DNA from: Bacteroidales bacterium
Lineage (GTDB): Bacteria > Bacteroidota > Bacteroidia > Bacteroidales > WCHB1-69
Direction of reading: 5' to 3'
Length of the DNA stretch: 25,052 nucleotides
NCBI GenBank assembly: GCA_031264975.1
Contig: JAISDH010000035.1
Coordinates: 1-25,052, forward strand
Part shown: in pieces, positions 17,014 to 23,705 of the stretch
Position numbering within the stretch: position 1 is the first letter of the stretch
How the letters are laid out: every line of letters begins with the position of its first letter
Made by a program: the position numbers and the translations under genes
The notes under the pieces: model-generated
Databases searched by the model: none
What the model was told of the DNA's origin: nothing
Seen by the model: the letters and a program-made list of their open reading frames with translations, nothing else

Positions 17014-18221
17014 TGCAAGTAAATGAAAATCTCATGAAAATCCTCCTGTCCAATAAATTTTATTATCCCCGTGGCGGCGCTGAAGTATATGTGATTAATC
17101 TTGAGAGCCTGTTGCGGGAGCACGGGCATGAAGTTGCCGTATTTTCGATGCAACATCCGCAAAATCTTCCGTCTGTGTACGAAAAGTATTTCCCAAAAGA
17201 AGTGGATTTTACTTGCATCAATCTCCGCAATCTATTCACTTATATTTTGCGTCCTTTGGGTTCAAAAGAAGTAAGGGATAAATTTTCGTGCTTTGTAGAT
17301 GAATTTTGTCCCGATGTGGTGCATCTCAATAATACACACAGCCAATTGTCACCTGTGATTGTGGAAATCGCACATAAAAAAGGAATTAAAATCGTTTGGA
17401 CATTGCACGATTACAAACTGCTTTGCCCACGTTACGATTGTCTTTGCAGAGGTAAAACTATTTGTGAAAAATGTTTTACGGATAAAAAACAGGTGATAAA
17501 AAACAGGTGCATGAAAGACTCACTCATGGCGAGCGCTATTGCTTATTGCGAGGCTGTAAAATGGACTCGGCAAAGGTTGGAGAAATATACGGATACATTT
17601 ATATGTCCAAGTCGGTTTATGTACAATAAAATGACACAAGGAGGATTTGATACGCAAAAATTACATGCGCTTTGCAACTTTGTGGACGTTGGCAAAACAA
17701 AAGGAGCAGCATATTCCGGGAAAGAAGATTATTATTGCTATATCGGCCGACTTTCTCATGAAAAGGGAATAGAAACATTGCTTAATGCAGCAAGCCAACT
17801 TCCTTATAAGTTAAAAATTGTTGGAGATGGTCCTCTGAGAAAAGATTTGGAAAAGAGATCAAGCAAACAGATTGAATTTGCCGGATACAGGCAGTGGACT
17901 GAAATAAAAGAAATTGTTGGGGAAGCTCGGTTTATAGTAGTTCCCTCCGAATGGTATGAAAACAATCCTTTAAGCATAATTGAATCTTTATGTTTGGGAA
18001 CACCGGTATTGGGAGCAAATATTGGCGGTATTCTCGAAATGATTGAAGAAGGAAAAAACGGAATGTTGTTTGAATCTCGAAATGTGGAGGACTTGAGAGA
18101 TAAAATTCAAAAAATGTTTACATTGAATTTTGATTATAAATCTATCGCAGAAGCTGCTCAACAGCAATATTCGGGTGAGAATCATTATAAAGAACTGATT
18201 AAAATATATAATAAACAATGA
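17013..18221 (+). CDS. glycosyltransferase family 4 protein
   Basis: This protein of about 402 residues is a GT-B glycosyltransferase. The N-terminus reads MKILLSNKFYYPRGGAEVY, a cysteine-rich loop follows (CPRYDCLCRGKTICEKC), then GRLSHEKGIETLL. The nucleotide-sugar site is PSEWYENNPLSIIESLCLG with the E-x7-E pair. Start choice is open: TTG 17010, ATG 17013 and ATG 17034 share the frame. Family members usually begin at the MKILL position, so 17034 may be the true start; it would also give a clean gap of 20 bases after the upstream stop. It would transfer one sugar to the growing unit. Donor and acceptor are unknown. Confidence 0.88.
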   Translation: MQVNENLMKILLSNKFYYPRGGAEVYVINLESLLREHGHEVAVFSMQHPQNLPSVYEKYFPKEVDFTCINLRNLFTYILRPLGSKEVRDKFSCFVDEFCPDVVHLNNTHSQLSPVIVEIAHKKGIKIVWTLHDYKLLCPRYDCLCRGKTICEKCFTDKKQVIKNRCMKDSLMASAIAYCEAVKWTRQRLEKYTDTFICPSRFMYNKMTQGGFDTQKLHALCNFVDVGKTKGAAYSGKEDYYCYIGRLSHEKGIETLLNAASQLPYKLKIVGDGPLRKDLEKRSSKQIEFAGYRQWTEIKEIVGEARFIVVPSEWYENNPLSIIESLCLGTPVLGANIGGILEMIEEGKNGMLFESRNVEDLRDKIQKMFTLNFDYKSIAEAAQQQYSGENHYKELIKIYNKQ

Positions 18222-18222
18222 T

Positions 18223-18861
18223 ATGATTACACAAGCCATCAGTCGAAAAAACAGAATTAGAAAATATAATCTGTTTTTGGAAAAAATGAAACCATCAGCA
18301 ATGGATAAAATTCTGGATGTAGGGTATGCCAATAAAGAATATTCTCCAGTGGATAACTTTTTAGAAAAAAGCTATCCATACCCATCCAATATTACGGCTT
18401 TGGGTATAGAAGCGTGCGATTTGTTTAAGCAACACTATCCGAATATTGAAGTAGTGCGTTATGACGGGAAGATATTTCCCTTTGAAGACAAACAGTTTGA
18501 TATTGGCTGGTCGAACGCCGTGATTGAGCATGTGGGTAATGAAGAATGCCAAATCCAATTTGTGAAGGAGTTGTGCCGGACTTGTAAAAAAGTTTACTTT
18601 ACAACACCAAACCGTTATTTTCCTTTTGAAGTGCATACGCGGATTCCGTTTTTACACTGGTCGCCTAAAAAGGTGTTTGATAAAATTTTGAGCGTAACCT
18701 CCAAAAAATGGGCAGCTGGAGATTACATGAATTTGCTGTCAAGAAAATCATTGGAAAGAATATTGCAAAAATCTGATTTAGACGTATTTGCGGGGGGGGT
18801 AGCCCTACATAGAAACAAATTTTTTGGTTTTACTATGGATTTCAGCGTGATTATTATGTGA
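18223..18861 (+). CDS. class I SAM-dependent methyltransferase
   Basis: This 212-residue protein has a Rossmann methyltransferase core. Motif I is KILDVGYANKEYS (GxG glycines not evident), the acidic strand end is GIEACD, and FDIGWSNAVIEHVGN is the post-motif block. It ends GFTMDFSVIIM, typical of full-length relatives from polysaccharide loci, so it seems complete. It probably methylates a sugar of the repeat unit, but the acceptor is unknown. It starts two bases after the upstream stop. A run of eight G at 18792-18799 lies inside the coding sequence, 19 codons before the stop. A change in its length would alter the C-terminal strand. Confidence 0.78.
   Translation: MITQAISRKNRIRKYNLFLEKMKPSAMDKILDVGYANKEYSPVDNFLEKSYPYPSNITALGIEACDLFKQHYPNIEVVRYDGKIFPFEDKQFDIGWSNAVIEHVGNEECQIQFVKELCRTCKKVYFTTPNRYFPFEVHTRIPFLHWSPKKVFDKILSVTSKKWAAGDYMNLLSRKSLERILQKSDLDVFAGGVALHRNKFFGFTMDFSVIIM
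18792..18799 (+). repeat. G8 homopolymer within the methyltransferase gene
   Basis: Eight consecutive G residues stand out in an otherwise AT-rich gene. They encode Ala-Gly-Gly-Val. Such tracts can slip during replication and are also prone to sequencing error. Confidence 0.85.
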
Positions 18862-18884
18862 CAGGAAGAGTTTCATAAAGTGTT

Positions 18885-19000
18885 ATGAGCAAAAATTCAA
18901 TTACACAACCCGCCGACATGTGCATCATTACAACCTATCGTTGTCCGATGCGATACAAAATATGTTGAACAAGACCCACAACAAGGAGATTTAAGAGAAA
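18885..19000 (+). pseudogene. remnant of a radical SAM protein N-terminus
   Basis: From ATG 18885 the frame reads MSKNSITQPADMCIITTYRC, then PMRYKIC and a TGA stop at 18966. The TTYRCPMRxKxC pattern is the start of many radical SAM enzymes, whose cluster motif is C-x3-C-x2-C. Here the middle cysteine is replaced by Tyr. After a one-base shift, tracing continues as WNKTHNKEI before another stop, again like the region after the cluster motif in this family. So this is a short decayed piece of a lost gene between the methyltransferase and the next glycosyltransferase. It cannot be functional as a radical SAM enzyme. Confidence 0.6.
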
Positions 19001-19007
19001 ACATCTG

Positions 19008-20090
19008 ATGAAAGTTGTTGTTACCGGAACACGTGGCATTCCCCATATTTTAGGAGGAGTTGAAACCCATTGTGAAGAGCTTTTTCCTCGCATAGCAGCA
19101 AGTGGATACGAAGTAATTGTAGTGCGGCGGAAAAACTATGTTAAGGATTCATTGAGAGAATACAAAGAAGTGCAGTTAATAGACGTAAGTACTATAAAAA
19201 GAAAACCTTTCGAGGCAATCGTCCATACTTTTAAAGCAATATGGAAAGCGAAAAAGTTACATGCTGATATTATACATATACACGCCATTGGCCCCGCCAT
19301 TGTAGCTCCTCTTGCCCGTTTATTAGGGCTAAAAGTGGTTTTTACACATCATGGGTTTGATTATGAAAGAGAAAAATGGGGTAGAGCAGCCAAAATAATG
19401 CTGAAATTCGGTGAACGCATGGGTTGTATGTTTGCAAATGAGGTAATTATTATTTCGGATGTTATAAATCAAACTGTCAAACGGAAATATAACCGGCATA
19501 ATGCACATTTGATTTATAATGGAGTATCGGTGCCTCGCTTTATTCAATCTACAAGCTATTTGGATGAATTGGGAATACAACCTCAAAAGTATTTATTTGC
19601 AATGGGGCGTTTTGTTCCTGAGAAAAATTTCCACCAGCTCATACATGCTTTTACTGCGTTTGCATCCGAAAGTTATAAATTGGTACTGGCAGGTGACGCT
19701 GATTTTGAGGATAGTTATTCCAAAGCGCTAAAAGCATCGGCACAAAAAGCAGGCGTTATTTTAACCGGATTTGTTAAAGGTGAAAAATTACAGGCATTAT
19801 TGACTCATGCGAAAGCCTTCGTATTACCTTCCTCTCATGAGGGTTTGCCTATTTCGCTTTTGGAAGCGATGAGTTATCATCTTCCTGTTATTGCGAGTAA
19901 CATTCCGGCAAATGTAGAAATCGGACTGCCTTCCGAATGTTATTTCCAAGTGGGTGATGTGCGGGAATTAGCAGAACGCTTAGCCAAAGCGGTAAAAGAG
20001 CCGACGCACCCCATTAATTATGATATGGGAAAATATAATTGGGATGAAATCGCGAAACAGGTAATTCAAGTGTACGAGCAAATAAAATGA
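19008..20090 (+). CDS. glycosyltransferase family 4 protein
   Basis: This 360-residue GT-B enzyme opens with TGTRGIPHILGGVETHCEEL, the usual start of a GT4 subgroup common in Bacteroidota capsule loci. VFTHHGFDYEREKWG (about 110-124) is another subgroup mark. The C-terminal half has GRFVPEKNFHQLI and PSSHEGLPISLLEAMSYHLP with the E-x7-E pair. It would add one sugar to the repeat unit; the specificity is unknown. It is the last gene of the glycan block: after it come a strong hairpin and a different kind of sequence. Base composition is intermediate, less AT-rich than the polymerase gene. Confidence 0.88.
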   Translation: MKVVVTGTRGIPHILGGVETHCEELFPRIAASGYEVIVVRRKNYVKDSLREYKEVQLIDVSTIKRKPFEAIVHTFKAIWKAKKLHADIIHIHAIGPAIVAPLARLLGLKVVFTHHGFDYEREKWGRAAKIMLKFGERMGCMFANEVIIISDVINQTVKRKYNRHNAHLIYNGVSVPRFIQSTSYLDELGIQPQKYLFAMGRFVPEKNFHQLIHAFTAFASESYKLVLAGDADFEDSYSKALKASAQKAGVILTGFVKGEKLQALLTHAKAFVLPSSHEGLPISLLEAMSYHLPVIASNIPANVEIGLPSECYFQVGDVRELAERLAKAVKEPTHPINYDMGKYNWDEIAKQVIQVYEQIK

Positions 20091-20121
20091 ATGAAGCTAC
20101 GCTTTCAAAGCAGCTTCCGGC

Positions 20122-20160
20122 TTGCCGAAGTCGCACAAAAACTTTGTGTAGCTTCGGCAA
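20122..20160 (+). terminator. strong hairpin 31 bases after the last glycan gene
   Basis: TTGCCGAAG (20122-20130) pairs perfectly with CTTCGGCAA (20152-20160), and CACAAA (20134-20139) with TTTGTG (20143-20148). The TCG/TAG between allows two G-U pairs, so an almost continuous 18-bp stem closes on a 3-base loop. It may end transcription of the operon, but no T-run follows, so a factor-independent terminator is not typical. It could also be an operator for the promoter directly after it. Confidence 0.45.
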
Positions 20161-20188
20161 TTACAATTAAAAATATTCATATATTTGC
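20161..20188 (+). promoter_or_regulatory. probable promoter for the repeat gene
   Basis: TATATTTG at 20180-20187 is a perfect match to the Bacteroidota -7 box TAnnTTTG, 49 bases before the next ATG. A clear TTTG -33 box is missing. The 28-base segment is nearly identical to 22090-22117 (26 of 28 positions), which precedes another gene. Confidence 0.5.
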
Positions 20189-20236
20189 AGTTAGATTTGG
20201 ATATTTTTAAGAAAGAAAGCAGAAAAGTTTGTAGCA

Positions 20237-20425
20237 ATGAAAAAGAGTAGCAACTATCCCAAAATGGAGTCTAACTTTAGCGCAATGGAGTCTAACTTTA
20301 GCGCAATGGAGTCTAACTTTGGCGCAATGGAGTCTAACTTTGGCGCAATGGAGTCTAACTTTGGCGCAATGGAGTCTAACTTTGGCGCAATGGAGTCTAA
20401 CTTTGGCGTAATTATTAACCATTAG
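20237..20425 (+). CDS. small protein made of seven heptapeptide repeats
   Basis: This 62-residue frame is MKKSSNYPK, then seven copies of a heptapeptide (MESNFSA twice, MESNFGA four times, MESNFGV once), then IINH. The unit is polar and aromatic, with Phe every seven residues, and could form a regular fibre-like or helical structure. No known domain is recognised. A promoter-like box lies 49 bases upstream, and an unknown gene starts 12 bases after the stop, so both may be one transcription unit. The opposite strand is also open across the array because the unit is 21 bases, but the + frame has the start, the promoter and a downstream partner. Whether it is translated is uncertain. Confidence 0.5.
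   Translation: MKKSSNYPKMESNFSAMESNFSAMESNFGAMESNFGAMESNFGAMESNFGAMESNFGVIINH
20264..20410 (+). repeat. tandem array of seven 21-bp units
   Basis: Seven head-to-tail units of 21 bp begin ATGGAGTCTAAC. Units 1-2 end TTTAGCGCA, units 3-6 end TTTGGCGCA, unit 7 ends TTTGGCGTA. The near-perfect identity implies recent expansion or active homogenisation. The length is a multiple of three, so copy changes keep the frame. Confidence 0.95.
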
Positions 20426-20437
20426 AATATAGAACTT

Positions 20438-21094
20438 ATGACTCATTCACATGGAACCATTAAAAGAACAGACGCGGACTTCCTGAACCAGGCAAACACC
20501 ATCGCAGCCGAGTGCAACGCACATAAAACCGATTGGAACATCGACGATGACCGGCTCAACGGCTTCATTGCATTGCTGACGAATGCCAACAATGCCTACA
20601 CGGCCAATAACAACCTTGCTATAAAGAACGCCATTACATCAGCCAACAAGAAAGCAGCGTTCGGCGAACTGAAACATGCCTTGGGGCCGTTTGTCAACTA
20701 CCTCGAAGTGAACAGCCATGTGCCCGACGCCGCGCTTGCCGCTATGGGACTGCGTCCACGTCACCATCCCTCGCGCAGGCCATTGCCGCGTCCCACCGAA
20801 CAACCGGTAATCTCGGTGAGGAAACAGCACGACGAGATGACCGTGTATGCCCAACGTCCCGGACACGACCAGCCCAATTCCACCGTAGCCTCGGCACATG
20901 CGCACGGCTTTATGCTCCGCCACAAAATGGAAGGCGATGCCCAATACCAAACCACAGTATCGACCCGTTTGCACCATACCCTTTTCTTTGAACGAACCGA
21001 TGAAGGCAAACGCCTGTATCTCGCGGCCGCGTGGATAAACCCGCGTTTCGAAGAAGGCCCCTGGAGCGAAGAAATTTCGGAAATCATCACGTAA
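20438..21094 (+). CDS. conserved-looking protein of unknown function
   Basis: This 218-residue soluble protein has no signal peptide and no recognised catalytic motif. The N-terminal half (1-105) is probably helical, rich in Ala and Asn. A Pro/Arg-rich linker follows (GLRPRHHPSRRPLPRPTEQP, about 106-125). The C-terminal half (126-218) looks beta-rich, ending with LYLAAAWINPRFEEGPWSEE, which recalls an Ig- or fibronectin-like strand pattern. Codon use is clearly more GC-rich than in the glycan genes. It lies 12 bases after the heptapeptide-repeat gene and probably shares its promoter. I recall similar proteins in Bacteroidales after short repeat genes, but I cannot assign a function. Confidence 0.65.
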   Translation: MTHSHGTIKRTDADFLNQANTIAAECNAHKTDWNIDDDRLNGFIALLTNANNAYTANNNLAIKNAITSANKKAAFGELKHALGPFVNYLEVNSHVPDAALAAMGLRPRHHPSRRPLPRPTEQPVISVRKQHDEMTVYAQRPGHDQPNSTVASAHAHGFMLRHKMEGDAQYQTTVSTRLHHTLFFERTDEGKRLYLAAAWINPRFEEGPWSEEISEIIT

Positions 21095-21100
21095 TCCTTA

Positions 21101-21170
21101 TTCCAAATAATCTTATTTTGTGCCTTTTGTGGTAATATCCAATAATTTTACCATCGTATCGGTAAAAATA
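21101..21170 (+). repeat. direct repeat, copy 1 (70 bp)
   Basis: This segment matches 23571-23640 at 65 of 70 positions. It contains an inverted repeat TTTTACC (21146-21152) / GGTAAAA (21161-21167). A competing pair, TGGTAA (21130-21135) / TTACCA (21148-21153), shares one arm with it. It lies just after the stop of the upstream gene and before a promoter. Confidence 0.9.
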
Positions 21171-21183
21171 GATTCAAGTGTAT

Positions 21184-21213
21184 TTTGTAATATACGAAAA
21201 TTCTATATATTTG
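21184..21213 (+). promoter_or_regulatory. Bacteroidota-type promoter for the broken ATPase gene
   Basis: TTTG at 21184-21187 and TATATTTG at 21206-21213, with 18 bases between, match the -33 TTTG and -7 TAnnTTTG boxes. The ATG of the ATPase fragment lies 22 bases downstream. This is the best full promoter match in the window. Confidence 0.6.
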
Positions 21214-21235
21214 TATCTTTAAATATACACTATAT

Positions 21236-21807
21236 ATGGAAACACTTATAAATTCATACAGAAATCGTTTGGAGCGAACGAAAACCAATTTTGTTCGTTA
21301 CCTGATGCCTCAAATTAATTGGGACGATCGGCTTTTTGCTGTGGTTGGAGCCAGAGGAACCGGAAAAACCACCTTGTTGCTGCAATATATCAAACAAAAT
21401 CTTGACCCTGCCAAAGCGTTTTATATGAGTTTGGATGACTTGTTTTTTACCACAAACCGGCTTGTAAATGTGGTCAGAAAGCTGTGGCAGGAAGGCGTTA
21501 CACATTTTTTTATAGATGAAGTCCATAAATATCCCTACGAAACGTGGGCGCAGGAGTTGAAAAACATCCCAATACAGGGAATTTGCGTGAAACTTTTTTC
21601 TACAACCAACTAAAGGTTACCGGTAAAGTGAGCAATGCGGCAAACGGCGATTTTACTATTGATGATAAGTATATTTTTGAAATAGGCGGCAAGGGCAAAA
21701 AATTTACGCAAATTGCGGATATCCCTAATTCTTATTTGGCAACAGATGATACAGAAATGGGGTTTGGCAATAAAATTCCACTTTGGCTGTTTGGTTTTTT
21801 ATATTAA
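21236..21807 (+). pseudogene. AAA ATPase / DUF4143 gene with a large internal deletion
   Basis: The first part (21236 to about 21570) encodes the N-terminus of an AAA_14-type ATPase, with Walker A GARGTGKT (about 39-46) and Walker B FFIDEVHKY. Then the frame breaks. The other forward frame continues as PNTGNLRETFFYNQLKVTGK and GDFTIDDKYIFEIGGKGKKF, the C-terminal end of the DUF4143 domain, to TAA 21805-21807. Intact relatives are about 380-400 residues, so roughly 200 residues of the middle are gone, and the joint near 21565-21572 is out of frame. A promoter remains upstream. A truncated ATPase of 125 residues could be made but would lack most of the protein. Confidence 0.85.
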
Positions 21808-22060
21808 AAACCACTACTGACCGACAAAAAAATTAGCCCATAAAAAAGGCAATCCGTAATAGATTGCCCCAAAGTTGTAAATTTGCTGTTGCAAAACAAA
21901 AATTTAGTCGGACAGCCGAAAAAAAACAAATATATGATCCTGAAAATCCCAAATACGCCGCTTTATTTGGTGCGAGAGCTAGAGTGTGTGGTTATTAAAG
22001 TAAAACTGAAGGAAAGAAGTGAAAAATAAATCGGTTGCAGCGCTTTTGAAATACCCGCCA
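21808..22060. other. intergenic stretch with an orphan hairpin, no clear gene
   Basis: No supported gene is seen between the broken ATPase and the next palindrome. GGCAATC (21848-21854) pairs with GATTGCC (21862-21868). Read on the minus strand this hairpin is followed by TTTTTT, the form of an intrinsic terminator, but no minus-strand gene leads into it. A short + frame at 21934-22029 (31 residues) and an overlapping one ending near 21998 (with YDPENPKYAALFG) may be scraps of a lost gene; I recognise neither. Confidence 0.4.
21842..21868 (-). terminator. possible intrinsic terminator on the minus strand
   Basis: A perfect 7-bp stem with a 7-base loop is followed, on the minus strand, by six T residues. 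It has the shape of a factor-independent terminator, but no minus-strand gene is present upstream of it. Confidence 0.4.
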
Positions 22061-22097
22061 AATTGTAACGCGCATTACAGTAATGACGGTTACAATT
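22061..22097. repeat. palindrome upstream of the intact ATPase gene
   Basis: AATTGTAAC (22061-22069) pairs with GTTACAATT (22089-22097), and CATTA (22073-22077) with TAATG (22081-22085), around a CAG loop; 3-base internal loops separate the two stems. The layout equals that of the hairpin at 20122-20160. It reaches the -33 region of the promoter after it, so it could be a repressor site. Confidence 0.6.
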
Positions 22098-22117
22098 AAA
22101 AATATTTGTATATTTGC
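22090..22117 (+). promoter_or_regulatory. probable promoter for the intact ATPase gene
   Basis: TATATTTG at 22109-22116 matches the -7 box, 23 bases before the ATG. The 28-base segment copies 20161-20188 with two differences. No TTTG -33 box is evident; the palindrome occupies that region. Confidence 0.5.
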
Positions 22118-22138
22118 GGTAAATAAAAGATTGTAATA

Positions 22139-23452
22139 ATGTTGAAGTTTTATAACCGCGAGAAAGAAATGGCGTTGCTCGAAAAAATCAGGCAAAAGTC
22201 GGCAGAAACGGCGCAGATGACCTTTGTGGTTGGACGGCGACGTATTGGAAAGACCTCATTGCTTGTCAATACGTTTACTGGTAAAAAGGCGGTTTATTTT
22301 TTTGTTGAAAAGAAGAACGAAGCCTTGCTTTGCGAAGAATTTATTGAAGAAATTCAAAACAAACTCGGTGTAACAGTTTACGGCACAATGCGGACTTTCA
22401 AGGAGGTTTTCGGATATTTAATGAATTTGTCTGAAAAAGAATCTTTCACCTTGCTGATTGATGAATTTCAGGAATTTCGTAATATCAATCCTACCATTTA
22501 CAGCGAAATGCAGAACGTATGGGATAAGTATAAAAATAAAAGCAAGTTAAATCTTATTCTTTGCGGTTCGGTGTATTCACTGATGAAACAGATTTTTGAA
22601 AGCTCAAAAGAGCCGCTTTTCGGTCGTGCAACTGCTCGTTTACATTTGAAAGCATTTGACATTAAAACCATTAAAGATATTATTGCCGACCATTATCCCA
22701 AGTTCACAAACGAAGATTTATTGGCGTTTTATCTTTTCACTGGCGGTGTGGCAAAGTATGTAGAATTACTTGTCGAGGCCAAAACGTTTACGATGAAAAA
22801 GATTGTTAATGAGCTATTTTCGGAAAATTCGCTGTTTCTAAATGAAGGTAAAAATGTGTTGATTGATGAATTCGGTAAGGACTATGGCAATTATTTTTCT
22901 ATTCTAATGCTTATTGCCTCGTCGAAGACCTCCCGTTCGGAAATGGAATCAATTATGGGAACAACTTTAGGTGGATATTTGGATAAGTTGGAAAATGAAT
23001 TTGGATTGATAGCAAAAATTCGTCCTGTCCTTTCAAGACCCGCAGGCAAGGTGGTAAAATACCGTATCAATGATAATTTTCTGAATTTCTGGTTTCGTTT
23101 TATCTATAAATATCGTGGGGCTATAGAAATGGGAAACTTTGATTACGTGAAAAATATAATCAATCGTGATTATAATACTTATAGCGGACAGATTTTGGAA
23201 GGCTATTTTCGTGCAAAAATTTCAATAGAAGAAAATCTTTCACAAATTGGTTCGTATTGGGAATCCGGCAATCAGAACGAAATTGATATTGTGGCTCTTA
23301 ATGAGTACGAAAAAAAAGCAATAATTGCCGAAGTGAAAAGGCAGGCAAAGCATATAGATTTGGATATTTTAAGAAGGAAAGCCGAAAATCTTGTGGCAAA
23401 TTTGAAAGGATACACAATAGATTTTCGCGGATTGTCAATAAAAGATATGTAA
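22139..23452 (+). CDS. AAA-type ATPase with DUF234 C-terminal domain
   Basis: This 437-residue protein has Walker A VVGRRRIGKTSL (about 31-42), Walker B FTLLIDEFQEF, a sensor-like segment LNLILCGSVYSL, and a helical middle with winged-helix character. The C-terminal DUF234 region contains NEIDIVALNEYEKKAIIAEV followed by KRQ, a D...E-x-K arrangement like that of PD-(D/E)xK nuclease folds. It belongs to the archaeal-type ATPase_2 group, widespread and often multi-copy in Bacteroidota; its function is unproven, with DNA-related or defence-related roles suggested by the fold. The length is normal and the frame intact. It is monocistronic here, with its own promoter and palindrome, and lies between the two 70-bp direct repeats. 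Confidence 0.85.
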   Translation: MLKFYNREKEMALLEKIRQKSAETAQMTFVVGRRRIGKTSLLVNTFTGKKAVYFFVEKKNEALLCEEFIEEIQNKLGVTVYGTMRTFKEVFGYLMNLSEKESFTLLIDEFQEFRNINPTIYSEMQNVWDKYKNKSKLNLILCGSVYSLMKQIFESSKEPLFGRATARLHLKAFDIKTIKDIIADHYPKFTNEDLLAFYLFTGGVAKYVELLVEAKTFTMKKIVNELFSENSLFLNEGKNVLIDEFGKDYGNYFSILMLIASSKTSRSEMESIMGTTLGGYLDKLENEFGLIAKIRPVLSRPAGKVVKYRINDNFLNFWFRFIYKYRGAIEMGNFDYVKNIINRDYNTYSGQILEGYFRAKISIEENLSQIGSYWESGNQNEIDIVALNEYEKKAIIAEVKRQAKHIDLDILRRKAENLVANLKGYTIDFRGLSIKDM

Positions 23453-23527
23453 GGTGTTTTGGTGCGACATTCCCCAGCAAAAATGAAATTATTAGTCAAT
23501 CATCCCAAAATAGATTACTCCAACGGT

Positions 23528-23564
23528 GTAAAAGAGCGCCTTTTTAGCATAAAAGAGTGCCCCC
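23528..23564. mobile_element. possible terminal remnant of an insertion sequence
   Basis: TAAAAGAGCGCC (23529-23540) and ATAAAAGAGTGCC (23550-23562) repeat with a 21-base period. Repeated motifs with a GTGCCCCC-type end recall the multiple terminal repeats of IS21-family elements in Bacteroidota. No transposase gene is present. Confidence 0.3.
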
Positions 23565-23570
23565 ATCCTT

Positions 23571-23640
23571 TTTCAAATAATCTTATTTTGTGCCCTTTGT
23601 GGTAATATCTGATAATTTTACCATCGTACCGGTAAAAATA
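23571..23640 (+). repeat. direct repeat, copy 2 (70 bp)
   Basis: This is the second copy of the 21101-21170 segment (65 of 70 identical), including the TTTTACC/GGTAAAA inverted repeat. The copies lie 2470 bases apart and bracket the two ATPase genes. Confidence 0.9.
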
Positions 23641-23697
23641 TCGGATATTATTTTCAAAAAGATTTAGCTGTCATATGGTTTTGCAGGGAAAATGTAT

Positions 23698-23705
23698 TAT
23701 CTTTG
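23698..23705 (+). promoter_or_regulatory. -7 box upstream of the sugar transferase gene
   Basis: TATCTTTG matches TAnnTTTG, 85 bases before the ATG. A TTTG at 23680-23683 lies only 14 bases upstream, shorter than usual, so the -33 box is uncertain. Confidence 0.4.

Noticed and set aside
20122..20160. Invertible promoter end as in Bacteroides capsule switching
   Set aside because: The inverted arms are only about 20 bases apart and enclose no promoter, and no invertase gene lies in the window.
20264..20410. CRISPR array
   Set aside because: The units are directly adjacent with no unique spacers, and no cas genes are present.
20207..20446. Minus-strand frame of KVRLHCA repeats across the tandem array
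   Set aside because: It exists because a 21-bp repeat keeps all frames periodic. The + frame has a promoter-like box upstream and a close downstream partner gene.
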